Shown: positions 10,301 to 23,835 of the stretch, piece by piece
Numbering within the stretch: position 1 is the first letter of the stretch
Layout: the number at the start of each line of letters is the position of its first letter
Assembly (NCBI GenBank): GCA_003956705.1
Contig: QZCP01000129.1
Coordinates: 15,376-79,375 of the forward strand
DNA from: Brevipalpus yothersi
Taxonomy: Eukaryota > Arthropoda > Arachnida > Trombidiformes > Tenuipalpidae
DNA length: 64,000 bases
Reading direction: 5' to 3'
Made by a program: the position numbers and the translations under genes
The notes under the pieces: model-generated
The model's database searches: none
Told to the model about the DNA's origin: nothing
Seen by the model: only the letters and a program-made list of their open reading frames with translations

Positions 10301-13300
10301 TTTTTCCAAGTTTGAAATAGCCGCTGAGATAGATTCCAGCCACAAAAGATCTATGTTCACTGCTTTCTCTTGCATTCTTATGTGTCATTATTCTGCGGTT
10401 AGTCGAAAATTGGGTCTGATCAATTTGCACAAATAGATCCAAAAGTATCTGAATAAGGATTGGCTTAGAAGATCCCCTATTAGCGAGTATAGATGTGCAG
10501 AATACTTCTGTAAGATCAAGGATCGCTTTTTTCTCTCGAAATAGAAGAACAATGAGAACAATATCCTTATAGCTTGCAGTTTACGGGGTAACAATCGGAT
10601 AGATGAAGCACGCATTTGAGCTCAAGTATCATGAAAAGATAGAAATTCAATTCTATCGTTTGCTTCCCATTCAATGGGAAGAAGAATTCAATCTGCAGGA
10701 TGATAATGAAATCAAAGAGATCATATCGTTACTTCTTGTAAGGTAAGATTAGACTAATCATATTGCATACTCAAATGATCAGATTGCAGTAGAAGTTCAA
10801 CCAGGTACTAACTCAATTTTGATCATCCAAACGCATTGTGCATCGATGATATAAGAGAATTCAATTTTTCAGAGCAGGCCTTATTTGTAAGACAAATTTC
10901 GAACCAGAATTCAAAGACTGAAAGCACTAAATATATATATATATATCATGACAAGAATTATGGAACGATTATAAAAAAAATCGACGAAAGAAAACGAGTC
11001 AAGAAATAAGGTCTTCTAGTGGAAGAAAGAACTATCATGATTTCAAGACCGTGAAGTACACTAGAAAATGCTAGATGGACTTGTAAGATGTACCTTGAGC
11101 AACTCAACTTATTTGCATCACATATATTTGAGAATTCATGGGAATTATATTGAGATCTAGTGAGTTCTGGTGAAATCAATTTCATCTCAAGCTTTGAGAG
11201 TGACATAGAATAACTTTGAAAGCACTTGAAACTACTTCTGGATGCGAATCTAACATTGATATTCAAACATTCATATGCACCATCAGACAAGAGAGACCTT
11301 CTCAAGAGGTAGATATTTCCAGGAATTTATCTCAACCTTGAATCGTTCAAACACATAGCTTATGGAGTGAAAAAGATTAAAAGGATCACACCAACAAATC
11401 TTCTGATATTAAAATTTGTAAGCAACTCATTGAGAGCCTCGAGTCTGGTGTAACGAAAATTCGAGACAGTCAAGACAGATCACAATGGACAATAGTAGAA
11501 GAGTATTCATGGATTAATCGTTTGAAAACATCTCCAACAAAGTGAAAAGATCTTGAAAATTTTCATGCACTTGGAATCAATTCCTTCGACGAATATTTGA
11601 TCACTACTATCTCTTGTTGAGAGAGATCGAAATCTATTTGCCAGAGGATGAAGGTAAACGAGGCAATTGAATATATATAGTCTCTTCTTAGATCCTGATG
11701 TGAAAATCAATTCTATTAAGAATCCATGCTACATTTCAATTGTTGAGACCTACACAAGCATAGAACATCGATCTCCTACCGTTCAGTTTGAATAACACTA
11801 TTCATTTTCACCATCAAATACACATACAGATACTTTTCGAACGAATTTGAGTACAACTAACTCGAAAACGTACACCGAACCTTACCAATTCAAGAGCAGG
11901 ACCCAGATTTCATCATTCAAATGTGGTCGACAGCGATGGAATAATATTCATAATGAAAAGACCATGAGTAGAAATTTCAGAATCCAATCCAATTAGATAT
12001 TGAACTGGCAAGTAAGATTCTCAGTTATCTAGATCGTAACGGAAATATCCTTTCTAGGCATCAAGCTCAATATTTTATGATCAAAACTTTTCAATAAGCG
12101 CAACATAGACGGCATTGTCTTCATTATTAGGTAACAGCTTTATGTATGCAAGAAAATTCATTTTGTTTCTCTCTCTTTCTTCCACACCAACGAAAATATT
12201 GATCCTATTATGACTTCCAGTCCGTCGATCTGGGGAAATGAGAAAAATGACGCTTGCTTGCATGCTTACAGTCCCAATCAGGCATTAACATTATTTGATA
12301 TATTGTCCATAAGAAGATGAATGTGAGGATGAAGTAAATTTGCTTTACGCTACTCTAATCGTATTACAAGTGAGTCGCCAAATACTGTGACGCTAATAAA
12401 TCTCCATCAACAGAACTTAGCTCCAAATCCTTTTTGTCGTCATCCTTGGTCCTCTATTGTCTGAGGTGGATTAATTGGAAGAAGAGAGAGATATTCCAAT
12501 GATGAACTATAGTTGCCCTTAACGAAGGCATTGGCACTACATACAATAGTTGTTCAAGGTAAAATTGGTTGCCAATGTATTATGGAGGTCTGTCTGGAAC
12601 TCTTAGTTAGAGAATTACAGCCTCATTCCAAAAGATGACCGTGATTAGTGGCATCATTTAGGATGCTGACGATGCTGCTCATCAAAATTCTCGAAAGAAT
12701 GTACATGAAAAGAGAGGGATAGAGAGAGAATACAAAAAGCGGAATGAAAAGAATTTCCAACTTCTTCCACTCCAAAAAATGCCAAAAGCTAGAAACACTG
12801 ATCAGATTTAATCAATTCAAAAGCAAAATCAGCACATATATTCAGTACTCTATTCTTCGACATTGTATAGCGTTTTTTTGAGCATTTTTTTCTACCTCAG
12901 GCTATAAAACAGCTGAATAAAAGCTTACTACACTGTTTCGAGACTATGAACTGAACGAAAAAAAGGAAAAGCAAGGCATAACTGTTTTTTTCGCCCACAG
13001 AATAGAGCTATGGAAGAATGAACGATGATACAATGAAAAATTTTAATATTAAATATTTTCAGGAAGATTGCATCATTCTTTTGGAAGCATGAGTTTTACT
13101 GTGGACCTTATACCATAGTGTGGAAACTAAATTGATGATCTGATTGGACCTTCAATTCTCTCTGGGTTGCAAGGCTTTCGAGAGGACTTTTTCTATCTCA
13201 TTTTTGCCCCAAGGGCTCGAATTTTTCTTTCCATGGGAATGCATGCACTGCTAGAAGGTGCTCTTATTCAGAGAGTTTCTTTTGAATTATATTTATTGTC

Positions 13301-16300
13301 GGAAACTTTCTATTCATATTATTTCCATTCATTAAACAAAGGTGATGAAGAAAATGTTAAGGAGTTATGCACCCCAGAGTTCTTCCGATTTGCAATAAGA
13401 TAATGAATGGATGAAAACAAAGAATAAAAATTCCTTCTTTCAAACTGAAATACACTTTCTTAGACTTTCTTGAGTGCTTGTGGGGAAACATTTTGATATA
13501 AGAGAAAAATTTGAATTCAACTAACAAGAGCATACGTAAAAACCTCTTAAGAGATGATTACAAGCTGAAGAAATTAGGATTGTTCCTGAGAGTCCAGAGT
13601 TCAAATTGGATAATGATCATTTTTCAAAATTGATGATAGAAATGAACAGAGATAAAGCTCAAAATCAATAAGATTTTTGATATCTGAATGCATTCATCTA
13701 AATATTGAAAAGATGGATAGAATAGACAAGTCGTTCAAATTGAAGTTTTTCCTTGGAGTATGCTTTTCCAGGGAGAAATGTTCACCAAAATAATGTCAGA
13801 CAAAGAGTTAATGAGTATGATAATTTGTGAACACCATAATTATTAGAAAAAAATATTCTTGTTCAACAGTTTTTATGAATTGGATTGAGCAGTTGAAAGC
13901 ATCGAGTGCTGAAATTTTATGATCAGACAATATCAAGCTACTCATGAATACACATCTACTAGGTTTCCTTACAACAGAGAGAGTTCATTAACAATATACT
14001 GAGAATATCGTTCCCAAGTGAAAATTCATCCATTATAATTACCATGGTCGTAACTAACCTACAACATCTATGACTAGAACTATATTTATGAGGCAAAATC
14101 AATGAATGCCTCTCTTATGATACTCTCTTTCAGGGACTTTTGATCGAAAAATGAATTTCAAGAGAAACCCTCCACAATTACTATCAAAATAAACTATGGT
14201 TTAGAGATTCACCCAATCAGCAGCTACAAAATTGTGAACAGTATGGAATTGACCAGAAGCAAAATGATAAAATTAGTCTATTCAAACTGAACCGAGACTG
14301 ATCATCCTATCAAAATATTCCAATGAGATGAGGAACAAATGTGAGCATTCAATCTTCTTTCATCTTTAAATAGTCTATCGAATAGCTTCTAGGCAAGTTA
14401 TAAAACCATTATCATTTCCATCATATTATAATTTATGGCCAGTGACTATAATTTGGGAAACCATAAAAATTTTGGTAGATCTTATAATTACCGATATATT
14501 GGATGATGCATCAGAGTAAGGCGACTTGGGATCTTGGCTTTTTCTCGTAGACCAACCTTGACTCCTGTAATAGGGATAGAAAATAAAAAAAGCCGATTAG
14601 AACATCATCTAATTGATGATATATAAATGGAATAAATATTGAATACGAACAAATGTGTGTGTACATATTCTCAAGTAAATGAGAATAAAGATTAGCCAAA
14701 TAACTTTCGCATTCTGTGTACATTCTCTGTCTATCAGAATTCTAGCAACTAGGTGAGGATAAAATCTAGCCCAAAGGAAATAATCATACTAACAGAATGC
14801 TCTTAGGTATCGCACCTTACTGTAGGGGACTTTTGATTGTGATTGCAGTGAGATCATTATTATTATTGGTAGCATTTTGGTAGATATTATTTGCTTAATT
14901 CTAATTTTGAGATGCGATTGGCTTGGAAAGATTTACTCTTCACAGGAGATACATAAAATTGATCGAACATTATGTAATGCATCTTAACAGCTTTGAAGTC
15001 ATTAATAACATAGTGCAATATTTTAGCAGCTTGATTCATCTTTCGGTGTAAAGTTGAAATATCAAGCTGAAATTGGCCAAAAAAGATCAAAAAGAATGGA
15101 CATAATTAGAAAATAGCGCGGCTGAATAATCGATTGATCATAGCATAAAGAGGGTTATTTTTCTTTTCCATTTCACCATCATTCACATGATCCATGCCAG
15201 AGAAAGTAGTACATTTACAATTTCAACAATTTGAAGCTCAAAAAGGGGATCGATTGTAGAAGATAATGGATTTATGAGAAATTATGTGGAATAAATGGTG
15301 ACAATCAATGAGAAAGTAAACAGGATGGAAAACTTAATGCTTCCACAACTCAGTTAAATATGAGAACAAATGTTATGAGCCATGAAAATTATCCATTGGA
15401 TGGTCTTTTTCTTTCTCTTTGAACAAGATAAAAGGTCACATAGACAAATGGTAGGAGATGAGATGGAATACAAGGGGGAGAAGAAGAATAAAAGATCATC
15501 CATGGGTTGAGTGGTGGAAGACAATAAAATTTAATTCAGATAGAAAAGTGGACAAAAATTATGTGACTACTATCGATTGCACTGAATAAGAGGAGAAAGA
15601 GAATCAGAAAGCCTTGCGAATGTATCTCATCAGAGAAGACTGATCTCGAGTTAACCTTCTTTCCAGCGATTCCATCGAGCAATTCATAAATGAAATCACA
15701 TTTAGTCAGAAACAGAATAGAACCATAAGAATAGCAGAGAGAGAGAAAGAGAGAGAGTCAGTCAAGTATGATGGTGAAGAATACAAGCCAATTTCTGGAG
15801 CATCTTCATCCAGCATCTTCATCTATGCCTTTCTTTTCATGTACACACATCTTATGTGTGATTTTGTTGTGAGTATTAGCTACTGAGTTGAAAGCTCATG
15901 AGAAAAATTTCTATTCTCGGTGGGAATATTGTTCCAAAAACATGATCAAGTCTTCTCCAATGCTGGCTATGAGTAAGCAATACACGGGTCGTTCTAATGG
16001 AAGTGGCAGCTGATGCAACCAAGAATAAAAACTTCATATATATATGTATCTCTGGTGGTAAGAGATGAGAGGAACTAATTTAATGGGAAAAATATGACCG
16101 ATAAAGAGAAGTCATTTTTCTCTCATCGTTTCTCACTCTCAACCCACCATGATCACTGTTTTAAGGAATAGACACATTATCACTATTGTATTAGTTTTGG
16201 CCAATTTTGGATCAATTACTATGCTTTGAGAGAGCTTTTATCAGCCTTTTTTCAAATAAATGATTTTCTCCACCATCGAGCAGCCTGAGGAGATATTGTC

Positions 16301-19300
16301 CTGAGAAAAATGCTCTATAGCTTCAATTGTCGGCTCCATTAAATCAACAAGCGAATGCTTAACACCCAAAACAGAGCAAATAAAGCTGTGTTTTGAGTAA
16401 TAACAGTGTCTGAGCCTGATGAAAGATAAATATATAAGGTGAATGCAAAAAAAGAGATCAGCAAGTAAGATAAGTTCGATGGTTTCCAGTTCGATTATAT
16501 ACTATCCATATTCCGCGATAACAGAAATGGTGGCGATTGAAATGAGTCAAGAAAACTGTTAGAAATGGACCTTTTTTGTATTCTTTGTGGCTCCAACCAA
16601 GAAGATGAAAAGTCACACAAAAATTCAAGAGCATGGGTGGAACAATATTTGGAATAACTTTCCGAGTAGATTGGAGATGAGAATTCAGAGACTTGAACTT
16701 CGGAGATATCCTGGAGGAAATCAAACAAACTGACAACTCAAATCCTGTTAGATTTCGTGAATTTGAAACAAAAAGGCTATCTTTTTCGCTAGAGAAATAC
16801 ATACAACAGGAATCATGATATCATTTCTTTAAAGAGAGCAAACTCTTCAATGCTGATTCAATTTTATACATTCTAACTTAACACTTTTTTTGAATCCCAA
16901 ATTACGAAGGAATTCTTCTGATCATCCTAGAAGTGAATTAAATTAGTAAGTGAAACTCAGCGTTTCCAGGAGGGCATTCCAAGACATCCTCATGAGATAT
17001 CGAGACTGATTCAATTTCGGGCACCCAATTGATCAAGCAAGAATGCTCTTTATTAGTGGGTTTGATCATAAAAAGAAGCTTTATTCTCCAGAGATTGGGC
17101 AGAGAAGAGAGTTGTTAATGAAAGTGATTACTGAATGAATTAAGAAGAGAGTATGATATGATGAGATAGATAGCTATTCCTCCCATACGGATATATAAAT
17201 AAAGAATTGATTCGATGAAGAATACAGCCTTAGAAGACATTGTAAATGAAAAACAATAGTAGATGATGAGAGTGATTAGAGTAGAGCATCTCAGATGATG
17301 AGCACAAAAGATGAGATGGATATGTGTTTCAGAAAAGAGCGAAAGAGAGAAGAGATCGATATAAAAGAGAAAATCGGTAAAAATCTGAGCAAAGTGAGAG
17401 GATTTAGATAAGATGGCTGGAAGAACATATTCAAGGGAAGAAAAAGTTAGACAAATAAAAATAGTGTACAGTTGTAAGACACTATAATCGAACCCGAGAA
17501 AAGAAAAAAAAATTGTGAAACGAGACAATAAGAATGGCGGAAAGTTCTGTCAAGATTTTCGAATCAGTATACAGATAATGGCTATAAGAATGAAGGATAG
17601 ATTGCATCGGATGCTGAGCCTGGATGCTGTGAAAGAAAGGATGCTGGGAGAGTAAGAGAGAGAGAGATGAGGAAATGTTACGGAGAAGGATAAAATTGGC
17701 CAGACAGAAGAGATGAGCGAAAAAGATTGTGTGACTATTATTGTGTGGAAGAAAATACAGAAGAAATGAGATGAGATGAACTTGCAAGTAGTTCACCATG
17801 ATGAGAAGAGAAGTTGTCAAAGGATGAAAATAGATGAAGAACATGGAAAATATACTAGTGAGAACATATCGCTTTATTTCATCGTAGAAGTAGTTAGGTA
17901 TTATAATTATTCATGCATCCTAGACGAAACTCATCAACAGAATAGAAAGTATTTATGTGTGTGAATATGCATACATATTCTTCAAGGAACAAGTGACCAG
18001 TGTGTGATATCGAATTTTTCTGCAGAACTTGACAGTCTATGTAATGGTTGAGATTTTTCTGCAAGAATTCATCTACAACTCAAGTTGCAACTCTCTTTGC
18101 GTAATATACGAGCTGCTCTTTGATATATATCCTTGATCCTTGAGCAAAGAATGAAAGATAAAAATGGAAGAAACAGAACAAAACCCAAGGAAATCATCGT
18201 TGGTGGTGGAAATAATGAGATCAAGAAAGAATGGGATGAAAAGAGAGAGAAAGAGAAAGTAATATCTTCAGGACCTATTCTATCATTACCTCTATCAAGG
18301 ATGACCATTCTTTGATTCAATCTTAAAAGGGTATCTTGAGTGATGGTCAAAAGAATGGAACAGAAGATCCAAGAAGTCATCTCAGTTCATCGAATGATGA
18401 GAATGAGAAGTTTGATGCGATCAAATTCTCTTTCTCCTTCACCCCAGATTGGTTCAAAATCTACAGAAATATACCCCCAGCTTGTGTTGGAGAAAAATTT
18501 TCTTGCTCTATATTCTCAAATTCAAGAGTGTTCTAGCATCACAACGATTGTCGTCAAGAATAGTGTAACCAAGTGGGAGAACGATGTTTTTTCTCGATAC
18601 GATGTTCGATGATTTGTGAAAACTCAACATCAGAGCAAAGTATATTCAGATCTATGAGTCTCTCTCTCTTCCAGTCTTCCTTGTATTCCCAATAAAGATG
18701 AAACTCAACTGCTGCTGCTGCTGTTGCTTGAAATCTGTTAGCACAGAAAAATGATCTTTAAGCTGGATAGTAGGTATTGGATGAAAGAAGAAACCAGAGG
18801 GTGTTTGAACAGCATATATGCAGCTGCAGATCAAGAGAACAGTCGGCCGTATGTGTTTGTGTGTATATGGTATGGTTCCTTTGGATGTTGAAGCAAATAT
18901 TTACAAAGGCCAAAAGCTATATTCCTTCCAGCTCATTCCTGTGGGGCTCAGATTATGTGTATTTTCAAGTCTTCGATAATTCTCGTTTTCGATAGATCTT
19001 GTCTCGTTAAGAGAGCATATCTTTAGTGAGTGAAAAAAAGAAGAAGAAAATTGTGTGAAAGCATTTCACAGTTTGCAACTTAATAACACCAGTCACTTGA
19101 GACATGTATTGGCTACTGAGATTGAAGCCATTGTTTCGATACATAATCGTTATTAGGAGGTGTCCAGATTATTCAATAATGATATTTCCATTACAATAAT
19201 CCATGAATGTTTCCACTGAGCCCTACTCCAATGGTATTTGGAAGCTATTATTTCACATCATTTTTCACCATTTTCTCTGGCCAATCTTGCAAGAGCCTTC

Positions 19301-22300
19301 TGGGTGACCTTTCCAAAAGTTCTCTTTCCTAGGGGATTTGAGATATCTCTTGACCTTACTCTCAGCAGGATGCTTATCGAAACGAAAAGTTAACTAAATC
19401 CTCAGAGATATGCCTCAAATGGATTAACACCGTCATGAATGGCAAGTCGAAAAGATCACACAAGATCAATAAGTCTAGATTTCATTAAAAATAGGCCTAT
19501 TTGATTGACACAATTTTTATCTTCTCACCTTTGCTCAACTTATTGATCATTCAGCCCAGCTTATACTGATCCCAATTAAAGCATTCTTCATTCAAGCTTT
19601 CAATAGCAAAATTTAACTCTTCATACTCTCAATTGGCTACGATAGGCTTTGAATAGAGGAGAAAAAAGTATTCCAAGTGGGTAATCTTATTTTTCTCATG
19701 TAGCTTATGAGGAATGTCACGAAAAGGATTTCAAGGATGAGCTGATGCTGTTTTCTCTCGCTTTCCAATGTTTTTCCATGCAACTGTACTACATCGAATG
19801 TGTAGATGAGGCATGTGAGATATGGAAGAAAGTGGATAAAAACAAATTTCACGGAAGCAATTTTTCTTCCAGCTCACGCATATGGAAGTAGCAAAAAAAT
19901 ATTTGGAAATAATAAGAAATGGAAAAATAAACTTTCTCTCTTGCTCTATCTCACCAAATATTCATCTGATGATGATCGGAAGAGATAAAGAAGAGAAAAC
20001 TGATCAATGAAAAAAAAACACACACACATGACTTTCAATGGATGCAATCTTTCACATCAAACGACGTTTGACGTTCTCAAGTATTTCGATTATGCAAGAT
20101 GATAGAATGATCTCATCATACGCCCACTAATAATATGAGAAGAATGAAATTTCACACGGTTTAGCAATCAAGCCTTTCTCTCTCTCTCTCTCCTCTTCTT
20201 TTTCTTCCTCCTCTCTTCCTCCTCCTGGGGCACATGTAGATGATAGGCGAGAAACAGAATCAGGTGTATGGAAGGGGTTTTAGAGAGAGAGAAGAAAATG
20301 AATCAAAAAATGATGGATGTGAAATAGCTTACTAAGAATGCTGGTTAGATCATCTTTATCATCACCACAACCACCATCAACGAGCATCATCATACTGTTA
20401 TCATGAAAAGTTTTGAATTTTTCATTCATCAGACTTTATATACTGTATATACTTTCCTTTATTCCTTTTCACCCCTTTCCACTTGCTACACACTTTGATC
20501 ATTTTGAAAATTAAAAGCTGTCTCAAACGTCAAGCAATCTTTTTCATGATGTGATTGCGGGTGAGTGTATACCTCAACCTCGTTCTGATGTGAAAAATAC
20601 ACCGATGAGAAGAAAATGAGTCTTAGAATGGATCAACAACGAAACGATGGAAAAGAGCAAATAAACTTACATAGAATAACGTACACATACACATAGAGAG
20701 AGAATTCATCTGATGTTGCTATTTCAAGTGTAAAAACACTTTATCCCATAGAGTATCAAAATCAGAGTCTTTTTTGAACAGAGAGAGAGAAAGAAAGAGA
20801 GAGAAGAGGAAGAAGGGCAAAATCTAATCCAATAGATGAAAATGATAAAGTTGAATGAACATGGAGACGCTAAGAAGCTTACCAAAATCAAGTCAATTGA
20901 TCTGAGATCATGAAAGAGAGGACCAAAAGCGGTATCATCCATTGAATAGCTTTGATCAGCTTCCTTTTATCATCGAATGATTCCTTTTTGACCTTTTCAA
21001 TATGATGAATCCACTCAAATCATTACTTGAAAATCTGTGTGTGAATTTTTTTCCCACTCTTCTTACCATTGCTTTCATCATCAATTGAAAAGTTCAGTGA
21101 AAGCATACACACACACACACGTATACATGTATGGAATGTGATCGAAAATAGGAGAAGATTGAAAATATATAAAAATATATTTATATGGATAAAACGAAAG
21201 GTCTTCTGAGAGATCTGGCTTCCATGAATGGAAAAGGAGAGGAAGAGAAAAGGGTAACAAATTGAATTCAAAAATTCTGATAGCTGCTTGAAATGGGCGG
21301 TAGAGGGAAGATGAGATAGGGTAAAAATACAAGCAAATAGTAGGGTGGATATATGGGTGGAAACCCTGTGGGTGATAAAACATTCGGAATTGGTCGGATG
21401 TTGGAAAAGTTTAAATGGAAACGATGCTTGATGCTTTTCTTTCTCTCTCCATCTTTCTCCATGTGTTTATGTGTGTTCTTCACACACACACATTCTCTCT
21501 CTCTTCCCTAAAGCAAATGTTGAAAGGCAAAAGTTAGAAAAACGATAAGCTGAACATTTTGATACTTCTTTGCTCGATTGATTGAATGAAGTGGAAAGTG
21601 AGATACCATGTTGGACATGATGATGAAGATTATCGATTTTTATCACCCTAATAGGCCCTGCTAGTGTGTTCATCGTACTGTGCTTGAATTTGGGAAAGGT
21701 TCCTATTCCATCTTCTCCAGTACGATACGGTATGTACGGTACAGACAGTTTGTATGGTTCTTTTGTGAATAATTCAAATGAATTGCACAATTCATTGGTG
21801 ATTAAACAACTTGAATGGCAATTTATGGAGATTATTTTGGTAAGAAATTGGGCTATAAGTTATCATTTATTAACCCATGAACAATCCAGTGGAAAAGACA
21901 TCAAATGCATAAGGTCAACAGTATTCACTGAATACTATTTAGGGAAACTGTATCACACTGTAAAGAGTAATGTATTGGATGATGTGTACTTCCAATGAGA
22001 AAAAAAGCAATCAGCACAAATGCCCAAAGGGAATTCAGTCATAAGTGACAAAATTTTCCAAATGATAAATAAACATGGGGAACCAAACCTCAGTAATAGA
22101 ACTATAAATAGACCACAGAGATTTTTATTATTAATAAATAGAAGTGTGGCGAAAAAAATTTTTGGCATTTAGCTGACAAGGTTTGAAAAGAAAGCTGATG
22201 AGTGAAAGATTTATGTCATCAGATAGATTTGATCGAAAGAAAAGTTCTGATTTGGAATGATGAAAGATAACACGAAAGAGAGATTGAGGATGGTGATTTG

Positions 22301-23747
22301 CGTCTGTGTATCTTTATGGGCTCTTGATGGTCAGATGAGAAGGATCGAAAGATGAAAGAATACCAATCATCATCTGTTTTGGTGATGAGTTTTCTGTTGA
22401 GAATTCCTATCGGAAAAGGGAGCATTTCTGTGACTATTTTTTCACACCATTTGTTGATCATGGCTTAGGAGGAAAAGGAAAAACCTTTTTCCTACCAAAG
22501 CTTTGAAAGTGTGTGAAGCTCATGAGTTGTTGAATGATTTTTGGTTATTCAAGAAGAAGGGAAGAGAGAGAGATGACAGTCAACGAAAGCATCTCTCAGC
22601 TCACATCAATGAGCAAAGATGTTCCTTTTATCGTTCTCAGATAGGAAAAACTTTTCTCCGTGAGGAATGCTGCTATACTATGCTATCATCATTGATGTGG
22701 TCCTACTGTGAGTATACATAACGTTTATATTTAGATAGATGATACCAATGGCTGGAATAAGTTGGCATCCTAAAAGGTTTTTACGCTGGGAAAAATATCG
22801 ATATGGAGAGAATTTTTTTTCTTCCTGTTCACCCATGAAAATTGAAAATCTACTCTATTGTCATTATCAAGTATACTGGAAAATCTCATTTTTTCCGCTC
22901 AAAAGTTCTGGCTGTATAAGATTATCACAACTGTTCTCTTCTTCTTCTTGCACCCGTAGGAGAGGAAAAGTTTGAAATATGGAGAGAATAAGTATTCCAT
23001 TAGTAGGAGCAGTATACCGAAATTGGAGCTGAGAAAATGAAGAAAAAGTAAATATATTTCAGTGACGATGATGAGTAAAATGAATTTTGAGAGAAAGAGT
23101 GATAAAACAAAGAAGAAGATTTACTATGTGTGTACAATTTGAATCTTAACCATTGAAAAAGTGAAAGGTTAAAATATGTACAATAACAATAGCAAGTGAG
23201 CATCTCTACTGAAAAGGAAAGATTTTCTTTCTTTCCAACTAAAGTGATTGTGAGTGGTAAGCAAATAATATGTAGCTTCGGATGCTGTTTTCAAAAATTT
23301 GAAGATTTGTCAGATCTGATTACCACCTCTTGAAATATTGGATTATCTTTTATATCATTCATATTTGAATAATGCTTTGCATATGTCAAGAAACAACAAG
23401 GTTTTCCAGCATGCACCACATACTTGACAGAAGTTAATCAATGCATTCCACGTTAGAAGTAGCTACTTCTGTAAGAGGCAAAATTTTGCATAACTTAAGG
23501 TCATTTTTTCCCGACTAATGACACAGAGTGATGGCATTTCATAAAAAGAAGAAACTGAAGAAGAGTTGAGTGAATAAACTTAATGAAACTATGCAAATTT
23601 TATCAAAAGATTAATAGATTCATATCTTAAAACTATCATATTGCAGCACACAAAATGTTCCTCTCTCTTCCATAATACGAGTTGATTCAATAGTATCAGC
23701 ATAGGCTTGCTCTGAATTAAAGCTTCTATTCGATGTATTCATCAAAT

Positions 23748-23835
<88 letters not shown>

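Noticed and set aside
17485..17500. tRNA-like B-box (GGGTTCGATT on the minus strand)
   Set aside because: No A-box, acceptor stem or anticodon arm at the proper spacing.
21640..21700. Resemblance of [13 protein letters not shown] to a chitin synthase membrane block
   Set aside because: Too short and hydrophobic; neighbouring residues do not match chitin synthase.
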